From positions 1 to 13,605 of the forward strand of contig RFJN01000316.1 in assembly GCA_003694875.1 (NCBI GenBank): a stretch of DNA of 13,605 bases, in the 5' to 3' direction. The notes beneath the pieces were generated by a model, which worked only from the letters and a program-made list of their open reading frames with translations, was not told where the DNA came from and ran no database searches. Shown here in pieces: positions 6,227 through 13,209 of the stretch (positions within the stretch are counted from its first letter, which is position 1; each line of letters opens with the position of its first letter). The translations under genes were made by a program, and so were the position numbers. This stretch comes from Planctomycetota bacterium (GTDB taxonomy: Bacteria; Planctomycetota; J058; J103).

Positions 6227-8464
6227 CTACGCCAGCCCTTCCACGAGCACCTCGGCGAAGCGCGCCCCCGGCGCGGCCAGGACGAAGACCGTGGCGGGCA
6301 GCGAGCGCGTCCTCGCCTGCAGCTGCTCGTAGTAGCGCACGCGGTCGAGATCGTCGCGCGGCTCGGCCATGCCGAGGAACACCAGGTCGGCCTCGCGCGA
6401 GTGCTCGTGCAGCACCTGCTCGAACCGCCGCCCCTCGGCCGCGATCAGCTCCAGCTCCGCGCCGCCGATGTGCAGCGCCTGCACGAGCGGCGCCAGATTC
6501 GCCCGCGCCTCCTGCAGCGCCTCGGCCGAACCGACCATGCGCAACAGCCGCACCCGCGCCCCCGACCACGAGCGGCTCGAACGCAGCAGGTGGGCGAGGA
6601 TCAGCATGAGCGCGCCGTTGGCGCCGAGCCCGCCCCACCACACGTCGATCCGCTCTCGCGCACCGAAGCCGCGGCCCTGCGGATCGCGCAGGATCACCAG
6701 GTTGCGCCCCGCGCGATGGATCGCGTCGAGCAGCGCGCAGTAGCGCGCGCGCACCTCGGCGCGCTCGCTGTCGCCGAGGATCACCGTGTTCGGCACGAGG
6801 TGGCCGTAGCCGTAGATCTCCACGAGCCGCCGCGCCCCCTCGAAGGGATCGGGCGCCGCCACGAGACGCACGAACGCCTCCACCCCCTCGCGGCGCAGAT
6901 ACGAGCGCATCGTGCGCTCGAGCTGCAGCCGCCGCTCCGGTCCCGCCGCCTCGTCGGTCACCACCGAACTCACCGTGACGAGACCGCGCCGGTGGGTGAG
7001 ATCGACCGCGAGCTCGATCAGCCGCCGGCGCTGCGTCGGCGCGCCGGAGAGCACGAGCGGGTGCGGACGCCAGGTCTTCATCTCGGGCTGCTCCTCGATC
7101 CGCAACAGCCCCGCGCGCACGAGCGCGAACCACAGCCCGCCACGCACGTCCCCCCACGTGCTCTCGATCTGCCGGCGCTCGAGCCACAGATACACCCCGA
7201 GCACCACGCAGCCCGCCACCACCGTCGCCACCGGATCGATCAGCACCATGACCACGACACACAGCCCCGAGCCGAGCAGCGACAGCCACCACGGCACGCG
7301 GAACGACGGACGGTAGGACGGGCTGCCGAGCGCACCCTCGAGCGCGGCGGCGAGATTCACCGTGAGATAGGAGGTGAGGAAGAACATCGTGAGCACCGGC
7401 GCGACCGCGTTGAGATCGCCGAGCCACACCGCCACGAGCGCGATGCCGAGGGTGAAGATCGTGGCGAGCCGCGGGGTGTCCTCCGGCCCGCTCCCGCGCC
7501 CGAGCACCCGCAGCTTGCCCGGCAGCACCCCGTCGCGCGCGAGCGCCTGCAGGATCCGCGGCGCCCCGAGGATGCTCCCCATGGCGCTCGAGAGGGTGGC
7601 GCCCCACACCCCGAGCAGGATCGCGTCGCCCCACAGCGCCATGCGGCGCATGATCAGCGGATCGGAGATCAGCAGCCGCGGATCGGCGCGCTGCACGAGC
7701 AGCACCGGCAGCGCCATGTAGATCACGTACCCGGTCAGCAGCGCCGCAAGCACGCCGCGCGGGATCGAACGGGCCGGGTCGGCGAGATCGCCCGACATGT
7801 TCACCCCCGCCTCGACCCCCGTCACCGCGGGGAAGAACACCGCGAGCACCACCCAGAACGAGGCGACCGGCGGCTCGGGAAGCTGCGCCAGTTGGGCCGG
7901 ATCGGCCTCGACGGGGTGTCCGAGCGCGAACGAGAGCAGCGACAGCGCGATCACCGCCATGACCACGTACTGGCTGCGGATCGCGAGGCGTGCCGACACC
8001 ATGGCGAGAGCGGCGACCGCGAGCGTGGTCACGACGCCCACGGTGCGCTGATCGAGCTGCGGGAACACGTTCACGACACTCTCGGCGAAGCCGATCGTGT
8101 AGAGCGCGGTCGAGAGGGCCACCGCGAGGTACAGCGGCAGCCCCACCGCGCCACCGGCCTCGACACCGAGCGAGCGCGAGATCATGTAGTACGCGCCGCC
8201 GCCGCCCACCGGCCGGTTGGTGGCGATCGTGGCCATGGACAGCGCGGCGATGCCGGTGATCGCGGTGCACAGGGTCACGATCGCGAGCGCGCCGGCCAGG
8301 CCCACGTTGCCCACGACCCAGCCCATGCGCAGGTACATGATGACGCCGAGCACGGTGAGGATCGACGGCGTGTAGACACCGCCGAACGTCCCGAGCCCGG
8401 CGCCGCGCCGCGCCGACCGGCCCGCCTCGCGTCCGCGTTCCCTCTCGTCGCGCTGCCGTCGCAC
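6227..8464 (-). CDS. SLC12-type (cation-chloride cotransporter-like) APC-superfamily permease
   Basis: A 745-residue inner-membrane protein. After an Arg-rich N-terminus, about 12 hydrophobic segments fill residues 25-480. TM1 carries GGVYTPSILTVLGVIMYLRM then GWVVGNVGL, matching the start of the Na-K-Cl/K-Cl cotransporter core. The long cytosolic C-terminus includes IDVWWGGLGANGALMLILAH, the counterpart of the 'DVWWL-DDGGL' element of SLC12 C-terminal domains, and ends with a universal-stress-like fold (EADLVFLGM...TVFVLAAPG). Bacterial members are often labelled amino acid permeases; the transported ion or amino acid cannot be told from sequence. GTG 8464 was chosen because AGGAGG lies 4 bases upstream. 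ATG 8512 is in frame but sits on a -10-like box. The same frame stays open antisense to 10639 through the BMC genes, which is a GC-rich artefact. Confidence 0.85.
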   Translation of the reverse strand: MRRQRDERERGREAGRSARRGAGLGTFGGVYTPSILTVLGVIMYLRMGWVVGNVGLAGALAIVTLCTAITGIAALSMATIATNRPVGGGGAYYMISRSLGVEAGGAVGLPLYLAVALSTALYTIGFAESVVNVFPQLDQRTVGVVTTLAVAALAMVSARLAIRSQYVVMAVIALSLLSFALGHPVEADPAQLAQLPEPPVASFWVVLAVFFPAVTGVEAGVNMSGDLADPARSIPRGVLAALLTGYVIYMALPVLLVQRADPRLLISDPLIMRRMALWGDAILLGVWGATLSSAMGSILGAPRILQALARDGVLPGKLRVLGRGSGPEDTPRLATIFTLGIALVAVWLGDLNAVAPVLTMFFLTSYLTVNLAAALEGALGSPSYRPSFRVPWWLSLLGSGLCVVVMVLIDPVATVVAGCVVLGVYLWLERRQIESTWGDVRGGLWFALVRAGLLRIEEQPEMKTWRPHPLVLSGAPTQRRRLIELAVDLTHRRGLVTVSSVVTDEAAGPERRLQLERTMRSYLRREGVEAFVRLVAAPDPFEGARRLVEIYGYGHLVPNTVILGDSERAEVRARYCALLDAIHRAGRNLVILRDPQGRGFGARERIDVWWGGLGANGALMLILAHLLRSSRSWSGARVRLLRMVGSAEALQEARANLAPLVQALHIGGAELELIAAEGRRFEQVLHEHSREADLVFLGMAEPRDDLDRVRYYEQLQARTRSLPATVFVLAAPGARFAEVLVEGLA

Positions 8465-8507
8465 ACCACCTCCTCGCCGTCTTCGCGGCGCCCTGCCGCG
8501 CGCGGGG

Positions 8508-8513
8508 ATCATA
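8508..8513 (-). promoter_or_regulatory. -10 box facing the permease gene
   Basis: The complement of 8508-8513 reads TATGAT, 5 of 6 to the -10 consensus, in otherwise GC-rich DNA. The -35 position (complement of 8531-8536, CACCGA) is poor, so an activator may be needed. A perfect 10-bp palindrome CCCGCGCGGG (8514-8523) fills the spacer next to the box. Transcription from about 8501 gives a short leader to GTG 8464. Confidence 0.4.
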
Positions 8514-8524
8514 CCCGCGCGGGC

Positions 8525-8558
8525 CACGCGTCGGTGCGAGCAGTTGCACCCACGCGTG
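8525..8558. repeat. 13-bp interrupted palindrome, probable operator
   Basis: CACGCGTCGGTGC (8525-8537) and GCACCCACGCGTG (8546-8558) are complementary at 12 of 13 positions around an 8-base spacer (GAGCAGTT). It covers the expected -35 region of the permease promoter and lies about 140 bp upstream of the BMC promoter. Its size and symmetry suit a dimeric regulator. No regulator gene is in the window. Confidence 0.5.
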
Positions 8559-8698
8559 CGCCGACCCCCCGGTGCGCCGTCGTCCTGCGACCCTTTTGCC
8601 CCCGCGACGCGAGCCCCACACACCGACGTCTGCACCGCCCCGCGGCCCCCTTGCTCGCGCGCCCCTCGCCGACCGCAAGGCTCGCTCTTCCGAAGCCC

Positions 8699-8728
8699 TT
8701 GCGTCGCGTCGGTGACCGCTGCTAGAAT
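8699..8728 (+). promoter_or_regulatory. Extended -10 promoter of the microcompartment operon
   Basis: TG at 8720-8721 followed by C and TAGAAT at 8723-8728 is an extended -10 element (5 of 6). An 18-bp spacer separates it from TTGCGT at 8699-8704 (3 of 6). Transcription near 8735 gives a leader of about 105 bases. A purine-rich, ribosome-site-like run (GAGGAGGGGGAAG, 8742-8754) lies in the leader with no ATG, GTG or TTG at usual distance. I see no gene in the rest of the 8465-8839 gap. Confidence 0.55.
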
Positions 8729-8839
8729 CCGGCCCTTCACCGAGGAGGGGGAAGACTTCTCGGCACGGGCGGGGGCGGCCGGCGGCCGTCTCCGCCGGAC
8801 CTCGCACTGGCGGCCACGCGGCGGAGGCAGCGACAGCCC

Positions 8840-9157
8840 GTGAAGAGCAGCAGGAAGAGAGCGCGTGCGCTCGGCATGGTCGAGACCCGCGGCAAGATCG
8901 CCGCGGTCGAGGCCGCCGACGCCATGGTCAAGGCGGCGCCGGTCGAACTGATCGGCCGCGTGGCGATCGGGGCGGGCTACTACACGGTGCTCGTGCGCGG
9001 CACCACCGGCGCGGTCAAGGCCGCCACCGACGCGGGAGCGGCGGCGGCCTACCGGGTCGGCGACCTCGTGAGCGTGCACGTGATCCCCAAGCCCGACCCG
9101 CAGCTCGAACCGATCATCCCCGGGGTCTGCGAGACCGGCCCCCTTCCCTACCTCTAG
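8840..9157 (+). CDS. BMC-H hexameric shell protein, first copy
   Basis: A 105-residue single-domain BMC protein (Pfam BMC fold). The core reads ALGMVETRGKIAAVEAADAM, then VKAAPVELIGRVAIGAGYY, TVLVRGTTGAVKAATDAG and VSVHVIPKP, the standard PduA/CcmK order. Such proteins form hexagonal tiles whose central pore passes small molecules. By alignment to PduA, the pore loop is GAGY rather than the common GSG, with Tyr directly following. GTG 8840 gives a basic 8-residue extension (KSSRKRAR) before the core; GGAGG at 8823-8827 is 12 bases upstream, somewhat far. The in-frame ATG 8876 would cut the first beta-strand. It is the first gene after the promoter at 8699-8728 and is followed by the aldehyde dehydrogenase after 33 bp. 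Confidence 0.95.
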   Translation: MKSSRKRARALGMVETRGKIAAVEAADAMVKAAPVELIGRVAIGAGYYTVLVRGTTGAVKAATDAGAAAAYRVGDLVSVHVIPKPDPQLEPIIPGVCETGPLPYL

Positions 9158-9190
9158 GCCGCAACCGTTCCCGACTGCAGGAGAGCCGAG

Positions 9191-10741
9191 GTGGACAAGG
9201 ACCTGCTGGCGCTGCAAGAGGTGCGCGACCGTCTGCTGCGCGCGAAGGAGGCCGCGCGCGCGCTGCGCGGCTTCTCGCAGGAGCGCGTCGACACGATCTG
9301 CCGCGCCATGGCGATGGCGGGCTCGCGCGAGGCCGCACGGCTCGCGCGCATGGCGGTCGAGGAGACCGGCATGGGCGTGGTGCGGTCCAAGGAGTACAAG
9401 AACCGCGTCGCCTCCGAACTGCTGTGGGACGCGATCCGCGACATGAAGACGGTCGGGGTGATCGGCCGCGACGAGGCGAACGGGGTGGTCGAACTCGCCG
9501 CTCCCATGGGAACGGTCGCCGCGATCATCCCCACCACCAACCCGACCTCGACCGCGATCTACAAGGCCATCATCAGCCTCAAGGCGCGCAACCCGATCGT
9601 CGTCTCCCCGCACCCGCGCGCGACCCGGTGCATCGCCGAGGCGTGCCGCGTGGTGGGCGAGGCGGCCGAGCGCGCCGGCGCGCCGCGGCACGCGGTGCAG
9701 TGCCTCGAGCACGTCACGCTCGGCGCCACGCAGGCGCTCATGAGCCACCCCCTCACCGGCGTGATCCTCGCCACCGGCGGCCCCGACCTCGTCAAGGCCG
9801 CCTACTCGAGCGGCAAGCCCGCCCTCGGGGTCGGGGCGGGCAACCCGCCGGCGATCATCGACACGAGCGCCGACATCGCGCTCGCCGCCCGCATGCTCGT
9901 GCTGTCGCAGACCTTCGACAACGGCACGATCTGCGCCTCCGAACAGTCGATCGTCTGCCTGCGGCCCTTGCGCGAGGCCATGCTCGCCGAGCTGCGGCGA
10001 CAGGGCTGCCACATCTGCAGTGCCGAGGAGATCCGCAAGCTCGAGAAGATCGTGGTGCGGGGCAAGCGCCAGAACCCCGCGATCGTGGGCCAGTACCCGC
10101 GCAAGATCGCGCAGATGGCCGGTTTCCGGGTACCCGACGACACCACGGTGCTGATCTGCGAGTACGAGGGCGTGGGCTTCGAACACCCGCTGTCGATCGA
10201 GAAGCTCTCGCCGATCCTCACCTTCTACACCGTGAGCGACCTCGAGGCGGCGATCCGGCAGGCCGACGCGTTGCTCCGCTTCGGCGGCGACGGCCACACG
10301 CTCGCGATCTACACGCAGCACGAGGAGACCGTGCTGCGGCTCGCCGATCAGCTTCCCGCCTGCCGGATCATGGTGAACGCCCCCACATCGCAGGGCGCGG
10401 TCGGGTTCGCGACCGCGCTGCTGCCGTCGCTGACGCTCGGCTGCGGCACCTTCGGCAACAACATCTCGAGCAACAACATAGGCCCCCTCGATCTGATCAA
10501 CCGCAAGCGCGTGGGCTGGGTGCGGCCCGAGATCACCCGGCCCGACTTCGATCCCGACGCGTTCTTCGCCGAGCTGCGGGCGCGCGCCTACGGCGTGCGC
10601 GAACTTGGGGGCCCGGGCCCGGTCCGTCCGTACCTGCACCCCAAGGCGGCCGCGTCGAACACCGCGCCGCGCGGCGTGACGCTGCCCAAGCTCGAGCGCG
10701 GCCAGCTCGAACGCATCCTCACCCGGAGCCTCGGCGGGTGA
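9191..10741 (+). CDS. CoA-acylating aldehyde dehydrogenase, microcompartment cargo
   Basis: A 516-residue enzyme very like the aldehyde dehydrogenase half of AdhE and related to EutE/PduP. It should convert an aldehyde, NAD+ and CoA to acyl-CoA and NADH. Seen motifs: PTTNPTSTAIYKAIISLKAR (from P114), TGGPDLVKAAYSSGKPALGV (from T195) and FDNGTICASEQSIVC with catalytic Cys248. The iron alcohol dehydrogenase half of AdhE is absent. After about residue 465 a Gly/Pro/Ala-rich linker (GGPGPVRPY...HPKAAASNTAPRG) leads to a terminal amphipathic helix. The N-terminus begins directly with the catalytic domain, without the PduP-type targeting extension. GTG 9191 is set by AGGAGA at 9179-9184. It lies between two BMC-H genes, which strongly suggests that it is encapsulated. 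The aldehyde chain length is not evident. Confidence 0.93.
   Translation: MDKDLLALQEVRDRLLRAKEAARALRGFSQERVDTICRAMAMAGSREAARLARMAVEETGMGVVRSKEYKNRVASELLWDAIRDMKTVGVIGRDEANGVVELAAPMGTVAAIIPTTNPTSTAIYKAIISLKARNPIVVSPHPRATRCIAEACRVVGEAAERAGAPRHAVQCLEHVTLGATQALMSHPLTGVILATGGPDLVKAAYSSGKPALGVGAGNPPAIIDTSADIALAARMLVLSQTFDNGTICASEQSIVCLRPLREAMLAELRRQGCHICSAEEIRKLEKIVVRGKRQNPAIVGQYPRKIAQMAGFRVPDDTTVLICEYEGVGFEHPLSIEKLSPILTFYTVSDLEAAIRQADALLRFGGDGHTLAIYTQHEETVLRLADQLPACRIMVNAPTSQGAVGFATALLPSLTLGCGTFGNNISSNNIGPLDLINRKRVGWVRPEITRPDFDPDAFFAELRARAYGVRELGGPGPVRPYLHPKAAASNTAPRGVTLPKLERGQLERILTRSLGG
10682..10738 (+). other. Putative C-terminal encapsulation peptide of the aldehyde dehydrogenase
   Basis: The last 19 residues, LPKLERGQLERILTRSLGG, can form a short helix with L501, L506, I509, L510 and L514 on one face and charged residues on the other. 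It follows a flexible linker. Known BMC cargo tags have this make-up and can sit at either end of a cargo enzyme. Targeting is inferred. Confidence 0.6.
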
Positions 10742-10778
10742 GCCCCCAAACGATCAACGTTAGAGGAGAGTGAGACGC

Positions 10779-11093
10779 ATGAGCCGAATCGCACTGGGCA
10801 TGATCGAGACCCGCGGACTGGTGGGCGCGATCGAGGCGGCCGACGCCATGGTCAAGGCCGCGCGCGTGACGCTGATCGGCAAGGAGATCATCGGCGGCGG
10901 CTACGTGACCGTCATGGTGCGCGGTGAGGTCGGGGCCGTGAAGGCCGCCACCGACGCCGGCGCGACCGCCGCGCGGCGGGTGGGCGAACTCGTGAGCGTG
11001 CACGTCATCCCGCGGCCGCACAGCGACGTCGAGCAGATCCTGCCCGCCGGCGGTGGCGTGACGGCCGAGGCGAGCGCCGCAGCGGCCGGCTGA
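10779..11093 (+). CDS. BMC-H hexameric shell protein, second copy
   Basis: A 104-residue single-domain BMC protein, IALGMIETRGLVGAIEAADA then MVKAARVTLIGKEIIGGGYV, TVMVRGEVGAVKAATDAGAT and VSVHVIPRPHSDVEQILP. The pore loop is GGGY, which matches my memory of the single BMC-H of Haliangium ochraceum. It is likely to be the bulk shell tile. The C-terminus adds a short Gly/Ala-rich tail (GGGVTAEASAAAAG). ATG 10779 follows AGAGGAG at 10762-10768; the GTG at 10770 would add three residues (MRR) and leave no room for the ribosome site. It begins 37 bp after the dehydrogenase stop. Confidence 0.96.
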   Translation: MSRIALGMIETRGLVGAIEAADAMVKAARVTLIGKEIIGGGYVTVMVRGEVGAVKAATDAGATAARRVGELVSVHVIPRPHSDVEQILPAGGGVTAEASAAAAG

Positions 11094-11111
11094 GCCGGAC
11101 GCAGTGACCCG

Positions 11112-11139
11112 GGGCGGGCGGCCGCTCGGTCGCCCGCCC
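11112..11139 (+). promoter_or_regulatory. Strong intercistronic hairpin between BMC-H and BMC-T
   Basis: GGGCGGGCG (11112-11120) and CGCCCGCCC (11131-11139) form a perfect all-GC 9-bp stem with a 10-base loop, in the 108-bp gap between shell genes. No T-run follows (GTTGATCG), so full termination is unlikely. Partial attenuation, or protection of the upstream mRNA after processing, is more likely. Confidence 0.5.
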
Positions 11140-11201
11140 GTTGATCGATCGGCGCCCGGCGCACCGCCGTGCCCGCGCGCCGCGAGACCGGAGGCGACAC
11201 C

Positions 11202-11819
11202 GTGGCGGAACTCCGCACCTTCACCTATCTCGACGTGCTGCAGCCGCAGTTCACCGCGTTCGTGGCCTCGACCGCCCGCGGCTATCTGCCGGTGGCCGAG
11301 CAGGCCTCGCTGTGGGTGGAGATCGCGCCCGGGATGGCGATCCAGCGGGTGACCGACGTCGCGCTCAAGCGCACCGACGTGCGCCCGGCGGTGCAGGTCG
11401 TCGAACGCGCCTTCGGCGTGCTCGAGGTGCACTCGTTCGACCAGGGCGAGGTGCGCGAGGCGGGTCGCGCGATCCTCGAGTTCCTCGGCCTCGAGGAGAA
11501 GGATCGCATCAAGCCGAGCATCAAGACCGGCACCATGATCACCAACGTCGACCCCTACCAAGCCATGCTGATCAACCGCATGCGCCGCGGCTCGATGCTG
11601 ATCGCCGGCCAGACGCTCTACATCCTCGAGGTCTACCCCGCCGCCTACGCCTCGATCGCCGCCAACGAGGCGGAGAAGGCGGCGCCGGTCAACATCGTGC
11701 ACGTGCAGCCGATCGGCGCGTTCGGGCGCGTGTACCTTGGCGGCACCGAGGCCGCGATCACCGAGGCGGCCAGGGCCGTCGAGGACGCGCTCGCGGCGAT
11801 CGACGGGCGCGAGGGTTGA
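11202..11819 (+). CDS. Tandem-domain BMC-T shell protein (circularly permuted type)
   Basis: A 205-residue protein with two BMC domains. Each opens with a strand that in ordinary BMC-H lies at the C-terminus: RTFTYLDVLQPQFTAFVAST then WVEIAPGMAIQRVTDVALKR for domain 1, and TGTMITNVDPYQAMLINRMR then YILEVYPAAYASIAANEAEK for domain 2. This is the order of circularly permuted BMC domains. Three copies make a pseudohexamer, and members of this type can stack in pairs with gated, larger pores. Pore-region candidates are RAFGVLEV and PIGAFGRVYL. From memory it resembles the stacking BMC-T proteins of H. ochraceum. GTG 11202 is fixed by GGAGG at 11190-11194 with 7-base spacing. The upstream in-frame GTG 11169 would add 11 poorly conserved residues. 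It is the last shell gene in the window. Confidence 0.92.
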   Translation: MAELRTFTYLDVLQPQFTAFVASTARGYLPVAEQASLWVEIAPGMAIQRVTDVALKRTDVRPAVQVVERAFGVLEVHSFDQGEVREAGRAILEFLGLEEKDRIKPSIKTGTMITNVDPYQAMLINRMRRGSMLIAGQTLYILEVYPAAYASIAANEAEKAAPVNIVHVQPIGAFGRVYLGGTEAAITEAARAVEDALAAIDGREG

Positions 11820-11844
11820 CGCCGCGCCCCCCCGACGCGCTACG

Positions 11845-13194
11845 ATGCGCACCATGAGCGGGCGGGACCGAGACGGGCGGGCGATCTCGCGGCTGTTGCG
11901 CGGACTCGCCGCGATCGCGCTGCTGTGGACACACGCTGCGGCACTGGCCGCCGGCGACGCCACCGAAACGGGCCCCCGCATCCGCTTCGAGCAGCGTCGC
12001 CTCGACTTCGGCAAGGTCGTGGCGGGCAGCGTGATCGAGCGCCAGTTCGGCTTTCGCAACGTCGGCGACGCCCCCCTCGTGATCCGACGCGTCAAGGCGA
12101 GTTGCGGCTGCACGGCCGCGGTCGGCACCCGGGAGCCGATCCCGCCGGGGGGCAGCGGCCGCATCGAGGTCCGCTTCGAGAGCGGCGACCGCCGCGGTCT
12201 GCAACAGGTGCAGATCTACGTCACCAGCAACGATCCCACCCAGAAGGACATCGGGCCCTACACGAGCGTGCTCACCCTGCGCGGCGAGATCATCTCGCTG
12301 CTCGACATCCTGCCGCTCACGGTCTACTTCCCCCCGGCGCCCGCGGGCAAGCCGCTGCAGGCCGAGGTGCGGGTGCTGCCCACCGATCGCCCTGCGGTGG
12401 CTCCGCTCGCGGTCACCACCACGAGCCGCTTCGTCCACGCACGCACCGCCCCGCTCCGTTCGGGCAAGCGGACGGGATTCCGGCTCTTCGTCTCGATCGA
12501 CCCCGACGCCCCCCGCGGCCGCATCGACGAGCGCGTCCACGTGCGCACCGACCACCCGCGGCAGCCCGAGATCACGATCCCCGTGCTCGGATCCCTGCAC
12601 GGCCCCATCACGGCCTTCCCCGATCGCATCCAGCTTCCGCCCAATCTCGAACGTCCCGAGGCGAGCGTGGTGCTCGAGCGCGTCGCAGGCGAGGGGCCGA
12701 TCGAGGTCGTCGCCCTCGAGGCGCCGCCGCAGCTTCTCGCCGAGGCGCACGCGATCGTGCCGGGCCGGCGCACCGAGATCACGGTGCGCCCCGCGCCCGA
12801 CGCGCCACCGGGCCCGTTTTCGGGCACGCTGCGGATCTTTGTCGCCGATCCCGCCGCGCCGCTGTTCGAGATCCCGATCGTCGGCGAGCGCCCGCACCGC
12901 GTGCGACTCGATCCCCCCGCGCTGTGGTTCGACAAGCCCGGCGAGGCCCGTGTCCGCGTGGTGTTGCCGCGAGGCCATCGCGTGCTCGGCGCTGCCGTCG
13001 AAAGCGGCCCCTTCGCGCTCGTCGGCGTGACGCTCGAGAGCGAACAGGACCCACCGGTCTACCGGTTGCGCGTGCGCTGGCAACCGGACGACGCCGCGCA
13101 CCCCTCGCCGGTGCGCGGCCGCCTGACGTTGCACACCGACGTCCCCGGCGAGACGACGCTGCACCTGCCGCTGCGCGCCCGCCCCCGGCCCTGA
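11845..13194 (+). CDS. Exported DUF1573 protein
   Basis: A 449-residue protein. After a basic N-terminus, residues 17-36 (LLRGLAAIALLWTHAAALAA) form a signal peptide, so the product is likely periplasmic or outer-surface. Residues 46-140 are a DUF1573 domain, an Ig-like ASH-type fold: FEQRRLDFGKVVAGSVIERQ, then FRNVGDAPLVIRRVKASCGC with C87 and C89, then VYVTSNDPT-like text (IYVTSNDPTQ). The rest appears to be further beta-rich, Ig-like segments, about three by repeat spacing, without recognisable catalytic motifs. DUF1573 proteins are common in Bacteroidetes and Planctomycetes and their function is not established. ATG 11845 and ATG 11854 are in frame and neither has a clear ribosome site. 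It starts 25 bp after BMC-T, so it may be read from the same transcript, though a role in the compartment would be odd for an exported protein. Confidence 0.82.
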   Translation: MRTMSGRDRDGRAISRLLRGLAAIALLWTHAAALAAGDATETGPRIRFEQRRLDFGKVVAGSVIERQFGFRNVGDAPLVIRRVKASCGCTAAVGTREPIPPGGSGRIEVRFESGDRRGLQQVQIYVTSNDPTQKDIGPYTSVLTLRGEIISLLDILPLTVYFPPAPAGKPLQAEVRVLPTDRPAVAPLAVTTTSRFVHARTAPLRSGKRTGFRLFVSIDPDAPRGRIDERVHVRTDHPRQPEITIPVLGSLHGPITAFPDRIQLPPNLERPEASVVLERVAGEGPIEVVALEAPPQLLAEAHAIVPGRRTEITVRPAPDAPPGPFSGTLRIFVADPAAPLFEIPIVGERPHRVRLDPPALWFDKPGEARVRVVLPRGHRVLGAAVESGPFALVGVTLESEQDPPVYRLRVRWQPDDAAHPSPVRGRLTLHTDVPGETTLHLPLRARPRP

Positions 13195-13209
13195 GACGCG
13201 AGTCCGCCC

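Noticed and set aside
6014..8725. Plus-strand 903-codon frame
   Set aside because: It is antisense to the permease and rich in Arg, His and Glu without any domain; it starts inside the TraB-like gene.
8544..8843. Plus-strand 99-codon frame ending on the BMC-H start (GTGA overlap)
   Set aside because: The promoter at 8699-8728 lies inside it, its composition is Pro/Arg/Ser-rich, and no family is evident. The stop/start overlap looks accidental.
6227..10639. Minus-strand open frame of 1470 codons continuing from the permease through the BMC-H and ALDH genes
   Set aside because: Only residues from 8464 down match the SLC12 family. The part over 8840-10639 is antisense to strong BMC and ALDH genes, and the open frame comes from GC-rich codon bias.
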